Under the pieces are notes generated by a model. It saw only the letters and a program-made list of their open reading frames with translations. It was not told the DNA's origin and made no database searches. A program made the position numbers and the translations under genes. Of a DNA stretch of 64,000 nucleotides, positions 47,389-57,616 are shown one piece after another. Location of the stretch: contig BDSI01000057.1 in NCBI GenBank assembly GCA_003117195.1, positions 682,001-746,000 on the forward strand, written 5' to 3'. This stretch comes from Eudorina sp. 2006-703-Eu-15. Lineage: Eukaryota; Chlorophyta; Chlorophyceae; Chlamydomonadales; Volvocaceae. Positions within the stretch are counted from its first letter, which is position 1; every line of letters starts with the position of its first letter.

Positions 47389-50300
47389 GCGGGTGCCGGG
47401 GGCGGCGCTGCAGCGGTTCGGTCGGGACCTGACGGAGGAGGCCCGCCGGGGGCTGCTGGACCCCGTGCTGGGCAGGGAACACGTCATAACGCGCGTGATG
47501 CAGGTGGGCGGGGCCGCAGCCGGACAGCAGCGACCCGTGGGTCACATCCTCGTGCGTGCGGCCGGGCCGCCTGTCCTTCCGATTCGGGACCTGGGGTTCC
47601 TGGATCACAGCCCCATCCCTCCCTCCGTCCGTTCGTCTTTCGTTGTCTGTACGACAGTCCGTACACTCGCGAGGCGAGTCCATTCGTTGGTCCTTCAGAT
47701 GCAGGGTCGCTGTGGGGGAGCGGGGTGGGACAAACCCAATCAAGCTGGTGCGCGTCATCCCGGCCCGGATCGTCACGGCCCGGATATTCCCGCTGGGCGC
47801 AGATCCTTCTTCGCCGCACCAAGAACAACCCGGTGCTGGTGGGGGAGCCGGGGGTGGGCAAGACGGCGCTGGTGGAGGGCATCGCGCAGCTCATCGCCTC
47901 GCCAGCTGCGCCGGCGGGGTGGGTGGGGCTGAGGGCTGAGGGGGGTACAGCGAACCAGTCGCCCACGCCTAAACGACCCCCGCCGCACCCACTCGCACGC
48001 GTCGGGGGCCTCCAGGAGTGCATCAAAGGGGGGGGCTGGTGGCGACTGCCAGCCAGCGCCATGTGGGGGCATCGGATCGGACGACCTACTTGCCCCTGTG
48101 CGCAAGCAGAGGGCTGTGCTACGTCTGGCTGTGCTTTGATGTGGCCAGGTCACGTCGTCGGCTCCCCAAGGACCCCACAGCGCCCGTATGTATACCGGGA
48201 TCGTCTATTGAACATAGGGCCTCTGACCCCGCAGCGGCCGCGTTTGGGGTTAAGCATATTCAACGTATGGCCTCTGGCACTGCGCGCCTCTCCTTCCCGA
48301 CCTGCCGACCGCAGCCTGGCTGGCAAGCGCCTCATCAGCCTGGACGTGACTGCCGTACTGGCGGGCTCGTCGTACCGTGGCGAGTTCGAGGAGCGGCTGC
48401 AGGCGGTGGTGGCGGACGTGGCGGCGGCGCGGGGCAATGTCATCTTGTTCGTGGATGAGATGCACATGCTGGGTGGGTGGATGGGTGGATGGGTGGGTGG
48501 GTGGTCAAATTAAAAAGACCGTGGATGGGACGGTGAAGGGCGTCAGGTGTACGTGACGCCTCTGGGTGGACATCCGGACTTTGGATTCAGAATCCAGGGC
48601 TAATAAGAGATGCGCGCCCCTGGACCTGACCTGTGTACGGACGGCATCGTACGGGTCCCTGTGCGCGCCGGCGGGCGCGCAGTGGGCGCCGGCAGCGCGG
48701 AGGGCGGACTGGACGCGGCCAACATCCTCAAGCCCGCACTGGCCCGCGGGTCGCTCCGCTGCATCGGGGCCACCACACTGGACGAGTACCGCAAGCACGT
48801 GGAGCAGGACCCCGCCTTCGCCCGCAGGTTCCAGGTGGGCTCTCTGGCGGGGGCCCCCAGGGTTGTAGGGCCAAGTTGAGCCCCGATCGGGCACACTCGG
48901 CCCGGTGACAAATACTCTAGTGGCCTCCGGGGGGGGGAGAGGGTACGTCCCCGCTGCACGGGCGGGTTGCACTCCCCTGGCGCGGCGATCATGTCCTGGA
49001 TGAGATAGGGAGGGTTCCCAAGCATACCCCAAACCCCTCCAAGCGCCGGACAGGACATTCCTGGCCAGGCTGCCCGGTGCGCTGCCGCCCCACCGCGGCA
49101 GCAGCGCAGTTTGAATATGTCTACCAATTTCCTACACCGCACCGCGCGCCCGCTACCCTCGTTGCTGATCGGATCCTGCCTTGCCCCACGTGGCGAAGCC
49201 CGAGGCGCGGCGCTGCCCGTTGGGGAGCATTCAACAGTCGCGTCCGCGTACGGACGTAGTCGTAGTCGCACCGCCGTGGGAGATCGGGACGGACGATTAC
49301 TTTCACAATGGGGGGAGCCGCTGCCTGCGAGTATTTTGACGGTGTGACCCCCCGCCTCTGCGGCGTCGTGACCCTCCTGACGGCGACGACGACGACGACG
49401 ACGACGGCTGCAGAGCGTGTTGGTGGAGGAGCCTGGCGAGGTGGAGGTGGTGGCCTGGCTGCGCGGGCTGGCCCCGCGCTACGAGCAGCACCACCAGGTG
49501 GCCTTCACGGAGGGGGCGCTGCGCGCGGCGGCCATGTGCGCCAAACGGTGAGCGCGGTCAGCGCCGGCGCGCGCGCCGAAGGCGGAGGTCAAGGTAGACT
49601 CCTGAGCCCGGGCGGGGCGGGGCTGTGTGCGGGGAGGTTGGACAGGGTTCCCCCGGGTCGTCAGCTGGGAAGCAGCGTTTGCGTCAGCCCGTTGTGCACG
49701 TGGCATCCACCACACGGGGCTAGAACGAAAATACCGCCCGGGGTGTCGGGCACCCCGGATCTCGGATCCGGGGCATCTGGGGCGCCGTTGCGGTATCGAC
49801 CCCGATACCGCGCAGCCCTCGCCCCCCTGACCCGTCCTTCCTTACCCCCCTCCTGGCAGCTACGTGACGGAGCGGCGGCTGCCCGACAGCGCCATCGACC
49901 TGATGGACGAGGCGGCGGCCCACGTGGTGCTCACACGCGGGCCGCTGCCGGGACCGGGACCGGGGCCGCCGCAGCCGGCAGCAGCAGCAGCAGCAGCAGC
50001 TGGCGCCGCAGCCGCAGCCACAGGGCCTGGAGGACCAGGGGCGGTGTCGGCAGGGCAAGTGCACAACGGGGCGTCGCCCACCGCCCGGGCAGCGCCGTTC
50101 ACGGGGACTGCAGCACACTGGCAGCAGCAGCAACAACAGCAGCACCAGCAGCAGCAGCAACGCGGCCCCACGGAGCTGCATTACCACGAGGAGGAGCAAG
50201 GGGCGGCGGCGCAGGGGTACGCCGCACAACTCGCAGCGGAAGGGGTGCCGAGCGGTGCGCGGTGGCAGGCAAGCGAGGGGCCCGGTGGCGGGCAGGGGAC

Positions 50301-53300
50301 CCCGCCGGGCAGCGGTGACCCGTTGGTTCAGGCAGACCTGCAAGCTGACAAACACGTGGCGCCGCACCGGCCGCACGTGGCGTTGCGCCAGGATGATGGG
50401 GCTGGTGGCGGCAATGGTGCCCCCGCTGTCCCTGCTGGTGTTGGTGCTGGGGGTCAAGGGTATGGATGCGGGCACAGCGGCGGCAGGGGCAGTGCCGGCG
50501 CCAGGGTGCAGGGCGGGGTGGAGGTTCCCACCACCGGGTTCAGCGCACTGGAGGCGGAGCTGCAGCGGCAGCTGCGAGAAGATGCGGTGAGGGTGTTGCA
50601 GCCGCTGGACCCACCTCCCGGGTACCCCGCGGCGGCGGCGGTCACTGACCCGCGGGTCACCGGGTGTGGTCAGTCGGGGACGTGCGCGAGCGGCAGCGCC
50701 GGTGGCTGTCAGAACAGCGGGGCCAGCAGTAGCAGCAGTAGCAATTGCAGCAGCAGTAGCAGCGTTGACGGCGGTTGTGGAGGGGGCCAGGCAGGCCGCT
50801 TTGACCAGCATCAGCATCATCAACATCGGCATCAGCATCATCAGCATCATACTGATCCCCGGTGGCGGCAGGCGAGCGGCCCAGCCGTACCCGGGGCGGC
50901 GGCGGGGCTGCGCGACTGGCGGAGCTGGGTGTCGACCCAGGGGCGGCAGACCTGGGAGGAGGCGCGGCAGCAGCAGCTGCTCGAGTGGTTCGGGGCCACC
51001 CCGGCGCAGCCCAAGGGCGGCGTGGAGGGTGAGGGAGGGTCGCGGGCGGGAGGACTGCACCCTGGGTGCCACATGGTGGGGTTTAAAAAGAAACTGCCCG
51101 GACACACCCAGCCCGGACCCACATGGTGGGGTGATCCCTGATCTGGGTTAAGGGTGCTTTTGGGGTGCCGCGGGTGCCGGTGCGGGTGCGAGTGCCGGCT
51201 GGCCACTGCATTCACCCCCTCACCCTGTATCCCTTCCCTCCCCTGTATCCCTTCCCTCCCCTGCCGCGGGTGAGCTCTTCGCTGGATGGGATGGACTCGC
51301 ACGCCGCCTTAGCGCGAACTCACCCTTAGAGGGCTGGGCTGACCACACCTTTATCTTTGTGTGTAGTGCCTTCCGCACCGCCACCCAGGGCCCAGCGGGC
51401 CCGGGGTCCTGTTGTGCCGAAGCGCAGGGCACGAAGCGCCCTCTTGCCTTCCGGGCTCACCCGCCAGTCTCCCTGGCCCCGGTCCCGTCGGGCCCTCACT
51501 TGCTGCCCCCAGCCCCGTCTGGGGAGCTGCTGCTGGACCAGCATGGTCGTGTGCGTTCAGCAAAGAAACTGGGCAGACCCAGCCCCGGTCGCGTGTGCGC
51601 TCCTCCATGTATCATCGCTGTCCTAGGGGCCGCGTGAGCTACGATATCCTGATCCCCCTGAACTCGGCCCTGCCCTGCCCTGCCTTCGCTGCCCCGAAGG
51701 CCACTTGGAGATGACCCGCGAGAGGCAGCGGCGCCACGCCCAGATCTTCGGAACCGTGGCGGGCTCACCTGCTGCAGGGGCGACCGGCGGCAGCCTGGCA
51801 GCGGCGCCGGAGGAGGCGGAGGACGATGTGGCCCTGGCGGCGGAGCGGGCCCTGCCCAAGGCCTGTCCCCACTGCGGCACCACCGTCACAGCACAGCCCG
51901 GTGCGTGCGGCGGCGGCGGTGGCGGCGGCGAGGAGGAGGAGGAGGAGGACAAGAAGGGGGAGGAGTGGATTGGTGGACATGATTTTGCCTCGCTGACGCC
52001 ATAAGAGCAAAGGGCAAGGGAGGGCGGGGCTGACAGAGCGAGCCCTGCAGTACCCAGCGCTCGTTCTTCTCCATTTTGGCGCCGAGCCTTGTAGCTTGTA
52101 TTCCCTTCGTCTGCCGTATGCACCCGAGCCAACGCGCACTGCCACCTACCCCTTCCCCTGGCCCCTGCCCCTGGCCCCTTCCTCTGGCCCCTCCCTTTCC
52201 TCTGGCTCCTCCTCTTCCCCTGGCCCCTGCCCCTGGGGCCCCCTCCCTAGAGGACCTGCGGCTGCGCTGCCCCAGCTGCCGCACCCGCTTCCTCAACATC
52301 CCCCCAGAGAAGCTGCTGCTGGGGACCAGTGTCTTCATGATGCAGCAGTCGCAGCAACAGCATCAACAAGGAAACCACCACCACCACCACCACCACCAGC
52401 AACAAGGACAACATCAGCAGCCGGGTCCTGCTGCCGACCAGGGCAGCGGCGACAGCGGCGGCGGCGGTGGCGGTGGCGGTGAGCCCCGCATCGTCCACGG
52501 CGGTGATAGTGCGACGCAGCGCACCACCGAGGGTCATGGCAGCAGCACAGCCTCGGCCACCGATGCCACCTCCGGCAGTAGCAGCAACAGCGATTGGAGG
52601 GAGGGCAGCTCGTCGGCCCGCGCAAGTGAGGACGACGACTTGTTCGCGGGGGGGATGAGCAGTGGCGGCGGCGCCGCGGGTGTGGTGGACGAGGCGGCGG
52701 TGCTGGAGGTGGTGGCGCGAACGACAGGTCTGCCGCTGGAGGCCGTGCTCCGAGACCACGTCGGGGCGCCTGTACGGCACCTCCGTGCCGCCCTGGAGGC
52801 GCGGGTGGTGGGCCAGCGGGAGGCGACGCGGGCGGTGTGCACCGCGATACAGCTGCACCGGCTGGGCCTGCAAGCCACCACCGCCACCGCCGCGGCGGCC
52901 ACCGCCGCCGCCGGGGGGTCCGCGACCCCGTCCGGCGCGTCATCCGGCGCTGCGCGACCTGTGGCGAGCTTCCTGTTGGTCGGTCCCGCCGGCTGCGGGA
53001 AGAGCACGCTGTGCAAGGTGTGCGTGTTGTCGGCGCGCGATTGGGCGAATGTGTGACCGCCTTTTTGAGGATTTGCGCGATCCAGAAATAGGACTCGTCG
53101 GGGTGTCTCTTTGTATGAAGCCCCACCGTGTGGGTGGGAGGAGGGTTGGGGTACCCGCGGGCACCTGCGGGGAAACGTCCCCGGGTTCACCCGCCGCGCC
53201 GCCGGCACCTTTGTCGTCGCGGTGCGGGTAAGGGACCCCGCAGACCCGTGGCCTTTCCTCCCTGCCGTACCGTATACCCCAACGGGGGCAACACGCCGCG

Positions 53301-55842
53301 GCACACAGGCGCGGTCCGCCTTCCCGGATCCGAATCCGTCCCACTTAACTACTCCCGTCGGGATCCCGATCTGATGCATTCTTGACCTCCTCTGCTCCCC
53401 GACCCCACCGCCCCCCAACCCCGGTGGGGGGGTTTCAGGCCCTGGCGGAGGAGCTGTTCCACGACCCTGCGGCGCTGCTGGTGCTACACGGCGGCGAGTT
53501 CGGCAACCGCACCTCCCTGTCGAGGCTGGTGGGCGCGGCACCCGGCTACGTGGGGTTCGGCAGCGGGGGGCTGCTGACGGAGGCGCTGCGGCGGCGGCCC
53601 CACTGCGTGCTGCTGGTGCAGGGCGTGGAGCGGGCGCACGTGGAGGTGCGGAGGGCGGAGGGGGGGCACTGGGTGTGTTTATGTGGCCGTGCGTGTGTGT
53701 GTTAGCAAGGAGAAAAGCTGAGCCGCGAATAAGCGGAACCGTGTCCAGCAATGCAACCGACGACTGAGACCGAGACCAGAGTTACCAATATGCCAGGGCG
53801 AAGTATGTCGACCATAAGTAGTCCCAAGGTGGTGTAGTCCGTGATGCTGTAGCGCCCCGTATCGTTGTCGAGCGCCGGTGGGCGCCGTGACGCCAGCAGA
53901 AGTAGCGGCTATGACGTCGTAGGCTAATGCAGACGAAACTCTACTAAACTACCTACTGATCCTAAGGTGCAGCAAAAGCAAGGGCGTATGCGTCAACAGC
54001 GCGTGCAATGCCGACAGCAAGCAAGTGCCCGGCACAACCGTCCCGCGTATGTTTAGAAGTGCAACCCGCCCGCCCGCCCGCCCGCCCGCCCCGTCCCGTG
54101 TGTGTTTAGAATTGCAACCCGCCCGCCCGCCCGATCCCAGGTGGCAATATACTTACCATAGAACCTGCGAGGAAAAACTTACCAGATGCAGGCGCGCGGA
54201 CAAGGCAGCCGCGCCACCACCGCAAGGCAAATCATACCGCGTGTGTGTGTGTGCGCCGGTGATAAGGCGGCAGTGCGTGGTATGCAAGGACGCGCGTGTA
54301 CGTGGGGGCTTCAGGCGATGGGCCGCGAGTGAGGCCTGTTGGGTGTGTTCTTGGCGGGACTGGAGGTCTGTGTGCGAAGTGGTGTGGGATTTTGCATTTC
54401 TGTGGTGCGGTGTTTTGACGGACGGATCAGCGGGTGCTCAGGAAACTGCCGTGTATGCCAGCTCTGGTCGGCTCCGGGGGTCCGGTTGGCCACCGACGCG
54501 GCAGGCAGCATTGCAGGACGCAAGGCTTTTGGGGGCGCCCTGCGAAAGCGCGCAGACCCTCCCCACCCCGCCTTAAGCGGATCGGTCGCTCGCCGCATCA
54601 CTTCCTCCCAGCCGCACAACAGGGCTGGCTTGTGGCCACGCGCTGTGAGCACGCAGCCAGTCCGTTCGCCGCTCCTGCGGCAGTCAACCTGTTTCGTATC
54701 GCCTGCGCATGTGCGCTGCCTGCCCCTGCCCTCCCCTTCCCTCGTGTGGCCGGGTTCCTTAAGGGTTATCGCCGAACCCCTCCCCAGTTCCAGAATGTCT
54801 ACCCATTTCCCAACCCCTCCCCTGGCACCCTCTTGTTGACCCTGCGGCCCCCCAGGTTCAGGAGCTGCTCCTCCGCGGGGTGCAAGACGGCGACATCCGC
54901 GACGGCCAGGGCCGCCCCGCCTCCCTCAGGAACGCCATCGTCGTGTTCACCACCACCTCCCCGACCCACACAACAACCAGGTCGGCTGCCGCCGGCTCCG
55001 GCTCCGGCTCCGGCTCCGGATCCGGATCCAGCAGCGCCCCGGGGACTCCCATCTGCCCGGATCGCGGCCTCGGACCGGAGCGCAGCATCGACGGGGCGGC
55101 CAGCGCTGCCCGACCCGTGGGTCGGAGCGCCCAGGCCGCGGCGGGGGCGGCGGCCGCCTGCGGCGCCGCCGCGGCCGCGGAGCCGCTGGGCGCCAGTGGC
55201 GCCGGCGGTTTCGGAGCCAGCGCGGGGCTGCTCCCGGAGCTGTGGACGGGCGTGGATCGTGTCGTACGATTCCACCCGCTGGACGAGCGTCAGCGTACGG
55301 AGGTCATCGTGCGGCAGGCCCACGAGCTGGCGGCGCAGCTGCGGCCGGCGGGTGTGGCGGGCATCGAGATGGAGCCCGCCGCCGCGGCGTGGCTGGCCCG
55401 TGTCTTTGGCGGCGGCGGCGGCGGCGGCGGCGTGGCTGGCAGTGCGGACCTTCTGAGGCGGCAGTTGGTGGAGCCGCTGACGGAGTTGCTGGTGGAGGCC
55501 GCGGAGGAGCGGATGCAGTTGGGGGGATCCGTTTCGGGCCGGGGCACCGCTGGGGCGGGGCGGGGTGACATTGGTGGCGGCGGGGTGGCGGGACGGCGCC
55601 AGTGGGTGGTGCGGATGGGGCTGGCCAGGGGGGGAGCGGCGGGCGGAGGGGCAGAGGAGGGCACGGGCTTGACGTTGGAGCTTGAGCCTTTGGTGCAGGG
55701 GGCAGCCACGACCGCCCGGAGTACGAGTGTGTCCGGGCGGGCGGTGGCGGGTGAGGCTGCCGGAGGCGTGAGGGCGCCAGAGGATGCTGTGTCTGTGTCG
55801 TACACGGGACGACAACGTTCAGCGGTGGCTGCCCGAGGCTGA
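47389..55842 (+). CDS. ClpB/Hsp100-like AAA+ protein with zinc-ribbon insert and degenerate second ATPase domain (5' exon not found)
   Basis: Ten exons with matching phases: 47389-47503, 47803-47918, 48315-48472, 48683-48834, 49414-49547, 49860-51028, 51700-51900, 52251-53017, 53439-53645, 54856-55842 (TGA). About 1,334 residues are visible. AAA-1: [20 protein letters not shown], Walker [10 protein letters not shown], pore YRGEFEERL, Walker [27 protein letters not shown] with RRF, and [14 protein letters not shown]. Then about 600 residues of Gln/His/Gly/Ser low complexity with a zinc ribbon (CPHC-X14-CPSC) stand where ClpB has its M domain. AAA-2: [11 protein letters not shown], Walker [10 protein letters not shown], pore GYVGFGSGG, then [11 protein letters not shown] where LLDEVEKAH is expected. 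The N-terminal Clp repeat domain is not visible. Hsp100 proteins thread or disaggregate proteins; this one may do so with AAA-1 only (inference). Confidence 0.8.
48473..48504. repeat. (GTGG/GATG)n array at a splice donor
   Basis: GTGGGTGGATGGGTGGATGG and further units start exactly at the donor of the Walker B exon (CTGG|GTGGGT) of the Clp-like gene. Confidence 0.9.
49860..51028 (+). other. Low-complexity insert exon of the Clp-like protein
   Basis: The exon of 389 codons begins with the end of AAA-1 ([20 protein letters not shown]) and continues into Pro/Ala, poly-Gln, Gly, Ser and His/Gln/Ile runs. It ends with a Trp-rich segment ([20 protein letters not shown]). None of it shows the long heptad pattern of a ClpB M domain. 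Confidence 0.7.
51700..52295 (+). other. Zinc-ribbon motif CX2C-X14-CX2C, split across an intron
   Basis: Exon 51700-51900 ends with [17 protein letters not shown] and exon 52251-53017 begins with [20 protein letters not shown]. Joined at phase 1, the pairs are 14 residues apart, the spacing of MJ0042-like zinc ribbons (family knowledge). Binding of zinc, and of what ligand, is inference. Confidence 0.7.
54050..54136. repeat. Duplicated segment ending in (GCCC)n
   Basis: Two copies of TGTTTAGAAKTGCAACCC followed by GCCC repeats, at 54050-54092 and 54101-54136, lie in the intron before the last exon of the Clp-like gene. Confidence 0.8.
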
Positions 55843-57616
55843 TAGGGCTCGGCTACAGGCGACGAGGGGCGGAAGGGAGGCGAGGGGCGGAGGACAGCTT
55901 TGCTTTGTGCGTACGGCAGGCGGTGATCACTACACGTACCGCTGTGGCGATGACGGACACGTGGGCCCCACAGGCGGCCGTAAGTGCGGTGGGCCGCTGG
56001 GGTCGGAAGGGGTCAGAGCGGAGCCCGGGGAGAGGGCTGTGGTGGTCCGGATTATAGCAGGAGCGGAACACGGACGAGGTGGCCAACACACACACAAAGC
56101 AGCCCCGGCCGCAACCGCGTGAACCTGGAGACCGATGCGGGCGGTCGCTGCTCGGGTAGAGCGCGGGTAAGGGCTCCCCGGGGGTTTACCTGCTCGAAGG
56201 CTGCAGGGTTGGCCGTCGGTTGAGTGATAGCAACAGCGGGGCCCCTTGAAGCAGTTACCTTACTAGAGGTACTGAACCAATACCTGTGGTATTATCATAC
56301 CGGTAGTTCTATGCGCAGGCTAGCTCGCGCGTGCGCCAACTGGGTGACCGTTTGCTTTGACCAAAGCAAGAGGCACGGTGACTGGGAGAACCCCTTCTGT
56401 CGTAGGTCTGTCGTAGCTGCTGCATTCGGCATCGAGAATCGAACTGTCTGCGGAGTGTCCGTTGCTACGTGTCTCTGCCTCTGCTTCTGGTGCGGTTTGT
56501 GGCGCTTGGTTGCCGTCATAAGGGCTGGGGGGTAATATGCTGCTCTCAAATTATTGTTATTGCTTGCCGGCGGTGCCGCGCGCGCGCGCGCTGTCGCGGG
56601 CGGCGAGGTCCCCCGCGCGCGCCTTGACGAGGCCGCAGCGGCGCAGCGCCTCCAGCGCGCCAATCACTGCGGATCTGTCGTCTCAGTGCAGTGCAGCAGG
56701 GAGCTGCGCTGCAGCAACGCGTAACAGCGTAACCGCGATCTCATCGAGTTCAGCATCCGGTGCTTCGGCTGAGAGAGGACGTCACGTCACGGCACACCGG
56801 GGATGGAGCCATGCCGTGACCTGCGCGTCAGGAAGTGGGCGCGAGTGGCCCAATGCGCTGCGCCGCAAATGCAGGCGAGCGAGCGAGCGGTGTGATTCGC
56901 GCTGGTTGTTGTCAACCAGACATCGGAAAAGGAAATGGCAGGTGCCGCGACCCTCCGTGGGTCCATCTGTGGAACCTGTTGGCTCGCGCCGTGGGAAGAA
57001 GAAGAGCTGCGCACGCGGGCGCGTGTCGTGTACCAACCAGCAGGAAATGGAGGTGCCGCGAGCCCACCTCCGCGGGTCCGGGCTTCAACTCGTTCAACGC
57101 GACCAGCGACGGTGGCAGCGAGCCTGCAGCTAGCTCCCCCGGGTGCCGTACCAGCGCGCTCCGGGATGGGCGACGGCCGTTCACCTCCCAGCAGCAGAAT
57201 GGAGCAGCAACCCTGCCCGTCCCCATAGTCGTCTTATGCCCATCCGTACTGCGGCTGCATCGCCGCGGTCGTATGTGCACGCAGCTTCCTTTGTTTGCCG
57301 TACTACGGCCGTACAACCTCCAGCACCATTAGGCAGCCGCATTGCCTGCTGCTTCAGTTTGCTCATACCGTCCTCCACATCCCTCCCTGCCTTGACAAGC
57401 CGCAGCGGGTGATCCATACGGGCGCAGTGGGCCATACATACATTCCCACACGCCCCAATGCACCCCGGCACGCTCCATGGCCCCCATGACCCTGCGCGTG
57501 CAGGGTCCCCTGGACCAGGATTCCATGATTCTCCCATCGGGCTACATCATCTCAGCGCGGCCTCAATCCGAGCCTCACCGCCGGTCACAGAGCCGCCGCT
57601 CCCGCTCCCGCTACCG
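55843..57616. other. Convergent intergenic region
   Basis: It lies between the plus-strand Clp-like gene and the minus-strand LRR gene, so it should hold two 3' UTRs. I found no TGTAA in a sensible place and no exon chain. A short GC alternation (CGCGCGCGCG) lies near 56580. Confidence 0.4.

Noticed and set aside
47332..47390. Signal-peptide-like reading (Met-Leu-Arg-Val-Leu then Leu-rich) just before the first Clp exon
   Set aside because: It is in a different frame from the AAA-1 exon, and the stretch is the pyrimidine-rich tract of the acceptor at 47388.
52534..53751. Minus-strand open frame of about 400 codons
   Set aside because: Antisense shadow of the Clp-like exons, which carry clear AAA+ motifs on the plus strand.
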